Source: Paralichthys olivaceus
Taxonomy: Eukaryota; Chordata; Actinopteri; Pleuronectiformes; Paralichthyidae
DNA length: 64,000 nt
Assembly (NCBI RefSeq): GCF_024713975.1
Contig: NC_091113.1
Span: 7,638,501-7,702,500 of the forward strand
Reading direction: 5' to 3'
A program made the position numbers and the translations under genes. The notes under the pieces are model-generated. The model saw only the letters and a program-made list of their open reading frames with translations. It searched no databases and was not told the DNA's origin. How positions within the stretch are numbered: the first letter of the stretch is position 1; the number at the start of each line of letters is the position of its first letter. This document shows, in pieces, positions 28,902 through 40,620 of the stretch.

Positions 28902-31900
28902 TCAACCGTGTTGTGATGCTGTGATCTCCGACAGCTTGACGCAGCTCGGTGTGCGAGCCCTCTGTGCTCTTTGGTACAGATCCGTGTCTCCAAAATAGCG
29001 AGCTCTGTATAACATGCCTTCCTCTGCAGGAAGCGATTCATGAAAGACATAAGAGAGGAGGAGAGGTGATAAAAACCAGAATATGTTTTTAATCTTTTGC
29101 CCAGAACTGGCAGAACCAATATCCACACCTGAGTAAAGGAATAAGCCTGATTTGTTCTACTGGCACACATACTTTGTTGTTTCTCCTTCCAACAATTGTT
29201 GCGAAGGTTGGAAATGTAATCGTCCTCCACCGAACGCTCTAAATTCCTCCGATTCATCCCGGTAAACTCTTTGGAGAACTGCTCCCCAACGTAATATGGC
29301 ACCTTCAGGTTCTCAGTTAGCCTCTTCTGCGTGTAGCCTGCTGACCTGCACAGGAGATAAGACAAAGGTGTGAGCGGCGTAACACGTGTCCGACAATGAC
29401 AGGTCTGGCACCGTCTGTCTCTGTGCACACGACTCTGATGATAACGGCTGGTGTACGGGCCAGAAACGACAGAAGCGTATCTGGAACATGAAGGCGGGCA
29501 AACATGGAGAGAGGCCAGACACATGGAGCCAGCAAACGAAGAGAAGGCGATATCGAACGGTTCTTTCTAAATCTGACAAGTCACAATACATCTGAGGCTG
29601 CAAAATAACTCGTAACATGAAAACAAATCTATAAACCTGAGACATCTCAAATTGCTTCTGTTCAAAAACTGCATGAAGATCTCACAATTAACAATCAATG
29701 GTTTGATTACACTGAATTTGTATGTAACGTGAAGATAATTGTTGTGTGACAGTGTTATTTCAGAGCAGGGATCAAACTCACGGCCTGAAGCTGAGGCTGT
29801 AGGGGGGGGTGTTGACCATGATCTGACTGAGAGCTGACACAATAACCAGGATGAGGATGGGCATGACCTGCACGAAGAGAGCAAGACCCCCCTGCAGAGG
29901 AAACATGACGATCGTTCAAACCTTTCTCTGCTTTAAAAAACAGACACTTGAATATTGCAGAGGACAAAAAAATCTCAGATGACTCGATGTCTCCCCCTGT
30001 TGTTAAATAGTAACATTACAAGACATGCACTCTGCAGTCTGCAGAGATTGAAAACATCACACTCACATCTCGCGGTCGCTCTTGTCGCTCTCTCCTTGGA
30101 TTACGCATCCGCCCGTTAGCGTACACGTTAGCATTACCTGGATGAAGGTAGCACATGTAGCACTTAATAAACAGATCATAACCTCTATAAGCTGGATTGA
30201 AACATAGACTGTTTATAAAGGTGAACAACACAGCTCCACTTCCTCCCACTATCAGGAAGTTAAGCCAAAATCTTCCGTATATACGAATTCAGACACAGTC
30301 AAACAATCATGAGTCAGTTTGTCAATAATGACGTATCGCCCTGTATTTAAAGCATCAAATAACAAACTAAAACCAAAATGAACACAAAGAAATCATCTTT
30401 GAGAGAAATTTCGCCTTTTTAGTTTGGTCCACCTGTTAACATGGAGGAGGCAGGGTTATGACCTATGGTGCAGCCAGCCAACAGGGGGCGATCAAGGCAT
30501 TTTGGCTTCACTTTTGTGGAGCCATAAGGTTGTCCATCTTTATTTACAGTCTATGGTATGAAAGCACACAGTGTAGCAGTGGCACTGACTTGACGGGTAT
30601 CCTCCTCCGAAGAACATATTGAAGAGGTCTTCAGGTGAAATGTCTGGCTCGAAGTTTCCATGACCGGGTTCATGTCTGGAAGGATGTTGCCTCTCTTCTT
30701 CACACTGATCATACTGCTGCCTTTTGTTAGCGTTACTCAGGACGGCGTACGCATTCCCGATAGCTGGTGGAAAGTAAAAATGAAAAGTCACATTAGGTTC
30801 GAGCATCACAAAGAAAAGACTTTGATCATTGTTGAACCACGGTTTCCTGCATGTTACCTTTAAAAGCCTCCGTAGCCCCTGGAGCGTGGTTCTTGTCTGG
30901 ATGGAATTTCAAAGCAAGTTTTCTATATGATCGTTTCAGTTCATCCTCAGGTGCGTCTTTCTGGACCCCGAGAATTTCATAGAAGTCTTTGCATTGTTTT
31001 ATCCTGCGAGGAAAACATACGACTCTCTTTCAGATTCCATAAAACAGTGAATATATTCACTCTATATATAGAGTTATATAAATATACCTCTGTGTCAGTC
31101 GGTCTTACCTCCTCACAGCATCCAGCTGATCCGCCGTGTAGGGTTTCGAGGCATCTGAGGGTTTTTCTTGAGGTCTCGTATCTTCACTGGTGTTCTGCCG
31201 ATGTCGAGGACCCGAGCTCCCACTGAACTCTGAGTGGCTGCCTGCTCTGGGTGTGAATCCATTCTTTGCTATCAGGTCCAGCAGAACTAGATCCAACACA
31301 AAACACCATTGAGAGAATTAAAAGACATTCAGGCTTTCAACACACGTGCATGGAGAGATAAAAAAAAACAGATCTGGTCAGATTAGCCAGGTCCAGAAAC
31401 ACTTTAAGAGTCTAAGATCTTTTACGGTTCCTTGTGTTTGTATTGTATTTCTTACATAAGTATTACCTTTACTGAGTGTATTCATTTCTTGCTGCTGCAA
31501 CACAATATATTTCCTCATGGTGGGACCATTACAGGATTATCTCATCTCATCTCATCTCATTATATCTTATGTGATAACACCACTGGCTGTATTTCTTGCC
31601 CTGGAACTGACTCTCTAGGTTTATCTTTCTAATAAATAAACCAGCCAGTAGCCAGTGACATCACTGACTCCTTGTAAACGGTTTCATGTACAGTTAAGAT
31701 AAAACTACCACCAGGGTACTGTGGTTGTAAATGTACTTTAACACACTATCTGCTGTGTGCACACAGTGACTGCAGCTGGAGGGGAACTGAGAGGCCCTGG
31801 CTCATCCTGGATGCTGCAGGTGATGCTGCTGCTGTGCACCCACCTCCCTCCCTCCCTACCCAGATCCCCCCCCCTGCTTCCCTTTACTCCAGCTCGGCCA

Positions 31901-32044
31901 TTTTGACTCACCCCTGGCCTTCTCTGTCGGGAACAGCCTCTGCGCCTTCTCCAGGAACCGCTGCGCCTTCTCCGGCTGCTCGTTGGTCAGCGCCGCAGTG
32001 GCGATGTCGATGCAGCGCTCCGCCTCGTCCCTGTTCACCTCCAT
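28902..32044 (-). CDS. dnajb12: DnaJ homolog subfamily B member 12 (DNAJB12), complete, 8 exons
   Basis: An ER-membrane J-protein that recruits cytosolic HSC70 to misfolded membrane proteins in quality control and ERAD. Exons: 31912-32044, 31109-31286, 30858-31003, 30590-30763, 30067-30137, 29782-29891, 29173-29345, 28902-29023; phases agree and give 368 residues. The N-terminus ([11 protein letters not shown]...[11 protein letters not shown]) is the family-specific TPR-like segment. The J domain spans about 111-175 with the HSC70-stimulating HPD at 138-140. A G/F region with [15 protein letters not shown] follows. One membrane span lies at about 235-260 ([17 protein letters not shown]). The C-terminal DUF1977 includes [18 protein letters not shown] and the conserved end near [17 protein letters not shown]. 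Orientation relative to ddit4 is as in human. DNAJB14 is the paralogue; synteny favours DNAJB12. Confidence 0.96.
30418..30555 (-). mobile_element. Truncated 'CATAGAC' MITE in dnajb12 intron 3
   Basis: It ends GTCTATG at 30549-30555 and, read on the minus strand, carries the same blocks as the 7580-7860 copy (AAAGATGGACAAC, AAGTGAAGCCAAAATG, CGCCCCCTGTTGGCTG, GGTCATAACCC). The distal half and its end are missing. It lies about 35 nt from the 3' edge of coding exon 4, on the intron 4 side of the boundary at 30590. Confidence 0.6.
31539..31560. repeat. (ATCTC)n pentanucleotide repeat
   Basis: About four tandem ATCTC units within dnajb12 intron 1. Short and simple. Confidence 0.85.
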
Positions 32045-32889
32045 TGCAGCAGCAGCAGCAGAAAACTGGGGCAGGAGTAAATACAGGCGCCGGCTGATGC
32101 CGTCATGTGGATGCTGCAGATCCCGTCAGCTGGTGACATGAAGCCGTCAGAGCTGTGATGCTGCTGCTGGAGTCTGGAGGAGCTGGAAATACGTTGGAGC
32201 CCGTTTGCGCGATGTGATGACAGCGTTCGCTCCCTGCGCCGCCTTGTTTCACCACTAGATGGAGACAAACCGCGTGTTTTCAGATGAGGGCCCTGCAGGT
32301 GGAGCTTTCTGATTGGTCCCTGAGGAGTGAACATGTGTGAACTGTTCTCAGACCAGCATCTGCACGAGTTTTCTTTTAGGTTAAGTTTTTAAAAATAGTA
32401 AAACATGCAAGTAAAAAAAAAAAAAAAACACAGCTAACAACTTTAACAACAATGTTACAAGTAAATCCCTGAGGTAGGAACAAGTGAATACGTATCCAGG
32501 CCTTCCCCCTCTTTCATAGGTCATGAAAACATTTTGTGAAATGCTCCATCTCTTTCAGTCGTTTGGATTTTTTTTAAAACTCAGTCAATGTTGACCCCTG
32601 GATCTGTTCCCAGTCCAGTGATCAACTCGTGACTCAATAAATAGACTTCTTACACCAACTGGAAAATATATTTAAGGGTTCAGGTGAGGGGTGGTCTTTA
32701 TCATCCCAGAGGGGCAATTTGGTTTGCAAACAGTCGTCACACAACCAAGTAGTTAGAGCAGTGATTTTAGTCTGTAATTCACAACATGAATGAAAATCAT
32801 TCTCATTCTCATTTAAGTAGATATTAATGGAAAAAAATCATTAAATTAAAAAAGAAAGTAACGATGCAGTAAGTAAAATAATCAGCAAT

Positions 32890-33110
32890 TTTTAATGGCA
32901 GACTCTGGAAAATGCACCGTCAAGTCGATATCGATGGAAAATAGTATGAAGGATCATTGATAAATCAATTACTATGGAAAACAATGTGCAAGCTGATTAC
33001 TCTGGAAAAGAATTGAAAAATTGATACCTCTGGAAAATAGGCTAATGTGAAAGTCGATTAGTCGAAAAAAATACTTTGCAAATTGATAACTCTGTAAAAG
33101 AATCTGAAAC
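32890..33110 (+). repeat. Degenerate tandem repeat, about seven units of 28-36 bp
   Basis: Units follow the theme TGGAAAAgAATnTGCAAaTTGATaACTC. Successive TGGAAAA-type anchors occur near 32906, 32935, 32973, 33003 and 33031, with mutated anchors (CGAAAAA, TGTAAAA) near 33063 and 33093. Unit length varies. A second block of the same motif lies 2 kb away at 35050-35215, on the other side of scd exon 1. Confidence 0.6.
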
Positions 33111-33215
33111 ATTTGAAGAAAGCTTTATTTCATTGTGTTTGATGAAGAGGATGTATTCACTTGTTTTCACTTCAAACATTAACACAGCACCTATAGACCA
33201 CGTTCGTCGACGTGG

Positions 33216-33273
<58 letters not shown>

Positions 33274-33276
33274 TAA
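33216..33276. repeat. (TA)n microsatellite
   Basis: About 25 or more TA units, nearly perfect until 33266. It is preceded immediately by a short hairpin-capable sequence (ACCACG, 8-nt gap, CGTGGT). About 330 bp upstream of the presumed scd promoter. Confidence 0.95.
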
Positions 33277-33599
33277 GAGTATAATATATTCCTGTCATCA
33301 TTCTAGGGGTTTCTGTATGTGCGGTGGAGGGGTGTGGGGTGTGGGTGACGTGCCCCAGCTGTGCTCTCCTGTGGGCGGGCTGAGGTTTTCCTGTGAGAAC
33401 AGCGAGTACCCAACATGACTCACTTCACATAATTGCTTCTTGTTATTTGAAACGCTGCTCATGAGACCGTGGTGTCAGATCCACGCGTGATCGGACACAG
33501 GGTGAAGTCCCTCCGCGTCTAGACAGCGGTGCAGCTGCTGCCGCCGCGCGGAGGTAAATATACATCTGGCAGCGGAATGAATAAAAGGTGAACAGCAGA

Positions 33600-33870
33600 T
33601 AAACAGGCAGCCAATCAGAGGCCGGGGCCGAGGCGAGCTCTGCGCGCTGATTGGCCGCTCGCACCTCCAGCCCCGGCTCCCATTGATGCTCCTCTGCGGC
33701 GCTGTACAGCTTCTGCCTCCGCTTCTCTCTCCGCTTCTCTCTCCGCGTGCGACCCAGCAGGCTGCCCCGTGTCCGCCTTTCACATCCGGTGAAAGAGAGG
33801 AAAAGCTCGTTTCCACTCGTCTGTCGGTGAGTTGTTGTTCTCCCCCTCCGCAGTTCATCCCTCCGTTCTT
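33600..33870 (+). promoter_or_regulatory. scd: scd promoter region with paired CCAAT boxes
   Basis: CCAAT at 33611-33615 and an inverted one (ATTGG) at 33650-33654, 35 bp apart, in CpG-rich DNA ahead of scd. Mammalian SCD promoters use NF-Y with SREBP at a lipid-responsive element, so the NF-Y-like pair fits; the SREBP site itself I cannot point to. A possible first-exon donor is GTGAGT at 33826, with an acceptor AG ending at 34103, 22 nt before the ATG. Start site and lipid response are inference. Confidence 0.55.
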
Positions 33871-34125
33871 TCCACAGGTGTAACATCGGCGTTACGCAAC
33901 CGCGTAAGAGAGTGTCGTCTCTCGGCGAGAAAGTCAGCGGCAGCATCGTCACATCCACGCAGCTAGCTAGCTAACCTGGATAGCAGGAAAAAGAAGAATG
34001 ATAATGATACTGTAAAGATGGACGCGTGTCTTTCACCACCGTGTGTTTGAGGCTCCACCGACGCCCCTCTCTCTCTCTCTCTCTCCCTCCTCCCGTCTCA
34101 CAGCATCGCCCGAACCGCAGCCACG

Positions 34126-34410
34126 ATGACGGAGGCGGAGGCTTTGGAGAAGAAGCCCCAGCAGCAGCCGCGCACGCCCGACACCGGGAGCAGCGTCCCC
34201 GCGGAGGCCAACAGAGAAGACGTCCTGGATCACACGTACAAAGAGAAAGAGGGGCCCAAACCCCCCCGGGTCATCGTGTGGAAAAACGTCGCCCTGATGA
34301 CCGTGTTGCATGTAGCTGCCGCGTACGGCGTCCTCCTCATCCCCTCAGCATCCCCCCTGACCTTGCTCTGGTGTAAGTGCACATCACCTCTACCTGTTAC
34401 TGCGCAGGGA

Positions 34411-34464
<54 letters not shown>

Positions 34465-34531
34465 GGGAGTTTTTTATTCTTTCAGTTACATTCTTCCAAA
34501 CATCATCTCAGCTGTTATGTCAGCAGCCCGG

Positions 34532-34620
<89 letters not shown>

Positions 34621-37600
34621 CACTGGTGCATGCATGCAAAAACATGGTCGCTTACATCAGTGCATAATCCTCCCAGTAGCCTGCATGTAAGGGAGTGTAT
34701 AGGGAGTATGGATGAGGCACGTATCATCCGAGATTTAATGTCACCCACCGCCTGTGTCTGCAGACTGCTGCTGCTGCACAGGGGGGCAGAGAGCTGCTGT
34801 TAGGTAACGACACAGAAGAGATGACAGGACGTGTTGATTGATCGATCAACAGGAAATAATCCAGCTAATACTTTGAGTATTGATCGGTGTCAGAGTTTTT
34901 AATAATGTCACAAACATTCAGCAGTAGTGCTCACAATGTCAAACTGAGTATGTCGAGGATTCGGATTTGTTTATGTAACAAAGAAAAAAATGTCCTGGCA
35001 ACTGTGATTGGATTTTTAAAAACATTTTATAGACCATACAACTACTCAAAATAATAAGCAAGTCAGTTTCTCTGTAAAAGAATCCGTAAATCGATCACGC
35101 TGGAAAATAACTGTTGAATTTACCACGCTGGAAAATATTTGGGGGAATTGTGGGAAATATTTGGCAAGTTGATAATTCTGGAAAAGAATCTGCAAATGAA
35201 CTAATAATGAAAACAACCATACGATAATATATAAAAGCAGTTATAACATGATGTTAAGATAAAGAATTCTAATTAAAGCAAAGAGGACTGTAGATGTTAA
35301 TGCCTCCAGCTTCATCATACATGTCATACATGCAATCATCAAATGGTTTTATCCATCCAGTCATCATCTGATATGATATAAATACATTAGAGTGTCGCAG
35401 CTCAATGGAGTTTAGATACTGGAGTACAGACCAGTTCAGTCAAAGGTGGATTGTAAACATTAATAGAAACCTTGTGCAGGAAAGCTCAGGTGATTCATTC
35501 ATTTGTATTGTCAAGAGCTTTTGGGGGCAAATTCACAGATTTGTTGCCTTTAATAAACTGGAAAAGTTCTATAAACTACAATGATGAGCACATTAATCAT
35601 TTCTGCTTTTTGAAAATAACATTTGGACAATTTCTTTCAGTCACACAGATACTGTGATAGAGGACTGATAAAATAATCACATGCTGCAGGATTTGCCCTC
35701 AAGCTCAGACGATGATGCAAAGACTTTGCAACGAGCAGTATCAGTTCTCTTGTGTGGAACAGATCAGTATAGCATGGTCAAACTAATTAGTCCTGCATTT
35801 CTTTCCACAGCCGTACTTTGTTTTGTGATAAGTGCTTTAGGAGTTACTGCAGGAGCTCATCGCCTGTGGAGTCACAGATCCTACAAGGCCTCATTACCCC
35901 TAAGGATCTTTCTTGGTTTTGCTAACTCCATGGCATTTCAGGTACCTGCAAATAACAGCTCTACTGGCACACACTTTCATTACAGTGTTAATACCATGGT
36001 GTGTCCTACACTGTATGTAATCTCCGTCTTTATTTAAAACCCTCAGAATGATATCTTTGAATGGGCCCGGGACCACAGGGTTCACCACAAATATTCAGAG
36101 ACGGACGCGGACCCTCACAACGCCGTCCGAGGCTTCTTCTTCGCTCACATCGGCTGGTTGATGCTGCGCAAACACCCTGACGTCATCGAGAAGGGACGCA
36201 AGCTGGAGCTCACTGACCTGCGGGCCGACAAAGTTGTAATGTTTCAGAGAAAGTAAGTCACTTCGGTGAATGATTTATTTTACACTTGGAGATATAAGAC
36301 AATGATCCATGCAAGGTGTTAAATTGTTAAAAAAAAAGAACTTTAGACTTTTGTCAGGTGGTTTTTGCTGGAAACAATTTCTCAAATGCAAAAAAAACCT
36401 TGGCCTACACTACATTTACCTAACACAAATGCAATGCAGTGCCAGTTAATTTAGTTTTTCTGGTTTAACCAGGTGACAACTACCAACATGTCATTCATGC
36501 ATGGAGAGATATGCAAAAGGTTTCAGTGAAAACTGTGTCATGAAAAGGAAAGTGAGGGCGTGTACATGTCTAGCAAGCAGCGCACTTTTTGTTCAATGTG
36601 TACGTTGCACTGAGTAAATACTGAGTTCCTTTCTTTCCACTCTCCACCCACTGTCTCTCCCTGACAGGTACTACAAGCCGTCAGTGGTGCTCATGTGCTT
36701 TTTCATCCCCATGTCCGTGCCTTGGTACCTGTGGGGGGAGTCCCTGTGGGTGGCGTACTTCGTCCCGGCGCTTCTGAGGTACACGTTGGTGCTGAACGCC
36801 ACCTGGCTCGTGAACAGCGCCGCGCACATGTGGGGGAACAGGCCCTATGACCAGCACATCAACCCCAGGGAAAACAAATTTGTCACGTTCAGCGCTATAG
36901 GTATGGAGAACATATGAAAGTGTTATCTAATGTGAAAAAAAGATAAAGAAAGTAACTCAGAGTCACAAAGTTGAGACAGGACTTAACATTTTTAAGTGTT
37001 TATTCTTGTTTATGTTTTAGGGGTTAGTATTTAAATTCTCTGTGACATCAATTGTGCAACATTAATCAGATACGTTAGACTAGTGCTTCATGGTGATATG
37101 AATTTCTTACTTTTCTGTACATGTGCAACTGTTGCCGACATCAGAGATAGTGCAGTGCATGTCAATTAAGATGCGAACCAATAATGGAAATCAGTGCTAA
37201 ACAACGTTTCCAGGCTCTTTCAGACCTTTAATGTAACATTAGAGTGTCATCATTCAGTCACACCCATAATCATTTAATAGTCCAACCGAAACACCAATTT
37301 ATAAAACATCAGGAAACAGTGAAAAACATCCAAAGTATTTCAGAGCGGTCAGACAATGCTGCACTTCCAGATAGAGCCACTGCACCAACATCACCTCATT
37401 GATCAGCACGGCTAGCGACAACAGGTTTTTCCAAAACCTGTTGCATGTCTCTGTAGTGCTTTACGAGAACTTTACTCTTGTGCAAACAATGCATAATAAT
37501 GCCGGTGTTGTGAATAATATACCTCTATGCACTCCTATCTTGACTGAAAACAATCTCTTTGTTGGATTTAATCACATCGAAGTTGTTAATTTTCACTCAA

Positions 37601-37870
37601 CTGGTCCTAAATCAGTCGAAGCGTCTGTTTTCAGTCTGAAGTGCTAATCTCTGCTTCCCGTTGCTCACAGGCGAGGGATATCACAACTACCACCACACGT
37701 TCCCCTATGACTATGCAACCAGTGAGTTCGGATGCAAGTTGAACCTTACCACGTGTTTCATCGACCTCATGTGCTTCTTCGGTCTGGCCAAGGACTGCAA
37801 GAGAGTGTCCCACGAGCTGGTCCTGGCCCGGATGCAGCGCACCGGTGACGGGAGCCACCGGAGTGGCTAA
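34126..37870 (+). CDS. scd: Stearoyl-CoA (acyl-CoA delta-9) desaturase, complete, 5 coding exons
   Basis: An ER-membrane di-iron enzyme that puts the delta-9 double bond into stearoyl- and palmitoyl-CoA, with cytochrome b5. Exons: 34126-34372, 35811-35941, 36047-36252, 36668-36900, 37671-37870; phases agree and give 338 residues. All three histidine boxes are intact: HRLWSH (99-104), HRVHH (136-140) and HNYHH (277-281), plus the extra metal ligand region NSAAHMWGNRPYD. Hydrophobic spans begin near residue 54 (VALMTVLHVAAAYGVLLI). The C-terminus RTGDGSHRSG matches the family ending. Intron 1 holds long TG and TC tracts. Polyadenylation hexamers at 38678 and 39823 imply a long 3' UTR. Which teleost scd copy this is (scd or scdb) cannot be settled here; the sec31b neighbour suggests the main scd locus. 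Confidence 0.96.
34413..34462 (+). repeat. (TG)n microsatellite in scd intron 1
   Basis: About 25 TG units, starting 40 nt after the scd exon 1 donor (34373), followed by seven G residues. UG-rich RNA close to a donor can bind CELF- or TDP-43-type proteins; any effect here is inference. Confidence 0.95.
34535..34618 (+). repeat. (TC)n tract in scd intron 1
   Basis: About 42 uninterrupted CT units, a pure pyrimidine mirror repeat on the coding strand. Such DNA can form a triplex (H-DNA) and its RNA is an ideal PTB ligand. It lies 163 nt into intron 1. Frames across it encode only Ser-Leu repeats. Confidence 0.95.
35050..35215 (+). repeat. Second block of the degenerate TGGAAAA tandem repeat (scd intron 1)
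   Basis: Phrases TCTCTGTAAAAGAATCCGTAAAT, CACGCTGGAAAATAA, CACGCTGGAAAATAT and GATAATTCTGGAAAAGAATC repeat at irregular 30-50 bp spacing, in the same orientation as the block at 32890-33110. Either a local duplication or two old insertions of one satellite-like sequence. Confidence 0.5.
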
Positions 37871-38677
37871 GATCGCCGCGCCGTGGTCAGCTTCGAGGGG
37901 AAAACAACCGAAAAGGAAGAAGAAGAAGCTTCACAGTCTTTGACAGCTATACATTTCTCATCCTCAGAGGATGAACGTCAGCTTCATGAGGGCCTTGACC
38001 ACATTTTGCTTGTTTTTGTGGTTTTTTGTAGCCGTAACTTAACAAATTGTTCAAAAAAAAAAAGAAAAAACATTCTGCTAAGCTCTTGGCCTCAGTTTCT
38101 ACATTGTTCAGTCGGGCCAAGGTCTTGCAAAGATGTTTTAGATCTGAAGTAGATACGTTTTAAAAGTCAACTTCATTCTCTGCTGTTTTGCCACTTTGGT
38201 GTGCATTTCTTCATGCAAGATCAGTCATGTAGCCATTTTTATGTAGGTATTACTCAATTATTAATCAAAATAGATGAGAAGTGGAGTTCAGGAACGTGAA
38301 GGAACAACGTTTTAATTGATAAGTTGTGATACTGATTGGAGACTATTGCCTTTTTTTGACAGTTTACATCCGATTTTTACAGTTCTGATATAAATTAAGA
38401 TTTGGAGCACTCTAAGATCTGTAAAAGTTTAAAGAGAGTTAAAATCACATTAGTTTCTTTAAAAACAAGTTGCTGGCTTTTATGAAATATTGCACATGAT
38501 GGATGACTGAGGGAACCCAGACCATTTCTTTACGCGGTGACAGCCAGGAACCTCAGTCATGCGGTTTGTTTCTGTGTCTAACTGGTTTGTTGTCTGCGGA
38601 AAACAGAACTTCGAAAAGGACTAATGCTTTATTTAGTCTGTGTAGTAATTGGAGACAATCTATAAATTAAAACTGCC

Positions 38678-38683
38678 AATAAA
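38678..38683 (+). terminator. scd: Candidate scd polyadenylation signal (proximal)
   Basis: AATAAA about 810 nt after the scd stop. A second AATAAA at 39823-39828 (about 1.95 kb after the stop) could give a longer form; mammalian SCD has a long 3' UTR. Choice between the two cannot be read from the sequence. Confidence 0.5.
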
Positions 38684-40179
38684 TATTCCTAGTGACAGAT
38701 AAATGTTATTTTACCTAAGAACCATGCAATGTGTTGTGTGTTTTTGATGGTTACATAACACAAGATGGTGCCTGTTGTCGACTGACTCATATATAACCGT
38801 CTCTATCCAGCACGCTAAGTCAATATTGCTTCTTCTCTAAAAATTCATTGTGGAAGTTTTTTTTAAATTCATTTCGTTGTGGTATTCAACATGTTCCTCC
38901 TTTGGCCACAAACACCTGCCGCAGACGTCTCATTGGTCGAGGTAGCAGCAGCACAGTCATGTGACAGTTCTGGCGTTGCTAAACAACATGCCACCCCATG
39001 CATGACGATATACCGTAGTAGGTGTTTGTAGTGAGGTGTTTTTTTGGGTTTTTTTTATCGATGGCAGAGCTGCGTCTTATTTTTGTGACGTAACCGTGGA
39101 GCTGCATCGCTTTTTTGGATCAACAGAAGTGTTGCCATGGTGACAGGGGGGGTGTGGGTTTCCAGCAGATTTCAGGTGTCTATTCTGGTTTATTCTTTTT
39201 CTCATTGACAAACAAGAATATTGCTTTAACCTGAACCTGTTTCTGCTTTGCAAGAATTGGCAGACCTTCTTTTAAAAATCAAAAATACCAAATTTGTGTA
39301 CTTTTTTCTCCCTAAGAGTCAGGATACAACTTAATGCCTTATATATACATATAAACACAAATATATATAAATATATATATATATATCTTATTCATGTCCT
39401 GCCAGATAAAGATATAAAACCTGACTTAGGTCCATGTTTACAGGCTGAAGCTCCAGGTCCAACATATTTCTTATTGTTTTGATTATCTTTTATTTAATTC
39501 AGGCAAATGGTTGCATGACAACATCATGGGACTGTAGCTGCAAATGGAGGAGAATCTGATTCTAATTAATCACTCGCTGCAGATGTTTAATCGTGAGATT
39601 CACGGTTCCCCTGCTGGATGTGCCAACTGTACTTTCACAGCATCTCGCTATGAAAACTTCCAATCATCATAAGACTTCACTTAAACCAAACCTGACAGTG
39701 AAATATCTCAACATTGCCAACAACTCCCTCTATCTAGTGCAGAGCGTCAAAGTTTTCTTAAATGACCCAGAGGATGGAGAGTCTGAATGATCATGTCAAA
39801 TCTAAACTGTATTCTATTCTGAAATAAAAGTCACGATATTTTCAATACACTCGTAATTTAATTCAATTTTCTTTTTCTCTTTACGCTCACCTGCTGTGTG
39901 TTTGCTTTTTCTGATCAATATCTTCAGCTACACTTTAAATTTTAAGATTGTTATGTTTGCACTAAATCCATCAGAAGCCTTCGATCGCACACTTGAATCT
40001 TCCCCTCCAGCTGCTTCTCAGTTAGTTTTTTCTTACAGGCAGTCTCTCAGCGTCATGGCTCTTGACAAGTGAAACTGGTGATGTGGCGTCAGCTGCTGCC
40101 GGCCCAGAACATTCACTCTGATAACGGCAGCATTTAATCTGGATCCGGTGAAGAATGAGGCCAGAAGCTGTCAGTGCTG

Positions 40180-40620
40180 CTGGATTCAGTCTCTGTCATC
40201 TCACAGTGTTGGAGACGAAGAAGAAGCCTTATTGTAAAAGTTCTTCACTACAAACCAGAACAAACCTTGTATTCAAACTTTTGCTTTAGTGAAAGTGCAG
40301 AGCAAACAAAAGTAAAAGCAGAAATATGATCCTGTAACTGATATATTATTAATGTCCCTGCTTTAAACATATATTAATAGATTGTTAATATTGATGCATC
40401 AGTGTCTAAGAAGCAGTTTACTGATGTAATCAGTCAACGTGGAAACAATCAAACCTTATTTACTGTTTATTTATTATTTACAGGTTTTTTAACGGCCTGA
40501 CCTCAGGGACACTGGGAGTACAACTTTCCTATAAACGTAATATAGTAAGTCAAATATCTCCTGTACTTAGTACTGCAGTAATTAGCTGTCACCGCAGATG
40601 AGTAAAAGACTCAGGTTTCC
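40180..40620. repeat. Decayed AT-rich dispersed repeat
   Basis: Phrases GATGCATCAGTGTCTAAG and GTACTTAGTACTGCAGTA resemble the fish repeat family seen more clearly at 58165-58340. Worn, with unclear ends. Confidence 0.3.

Larger units (their letters stand above)
32045..33599. other. Region between dnajb12 and scd (divergent)
   Basis: The first 250 bp upstream of the dnajb12 ATG are GC-rich and should hold its promoter; a GCAGCA run adjoins the ATG. An A16 run lies near 32408-32424. The rest is AT-rich, without a gene, and contains the degenerate tandem repeat (32890-33110) and a TA microsatellite (33216-33276). Human 10q22 and 10q24 gene blocks meet within this interval. Confidence 0.6.

Noticed and set aside
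28859-29524. 221-codon minus-strand frame over the dnajb12 3' end
   Set aside because: It joins an out-of-frame intron with parts of exons 7 and 8; the true exons are defined by splice sites and homology, and the intron (149 nt) is not a multiple of three.
34126-34803. 225-codon frame reading past scd exon 1 into Ser-Leu and Cys-Val repeats
   Set aside because: Only the first 82 codons are SCD; the rest is intron 1 read through TG and TC tracts, past a clear GTAAGT donor.
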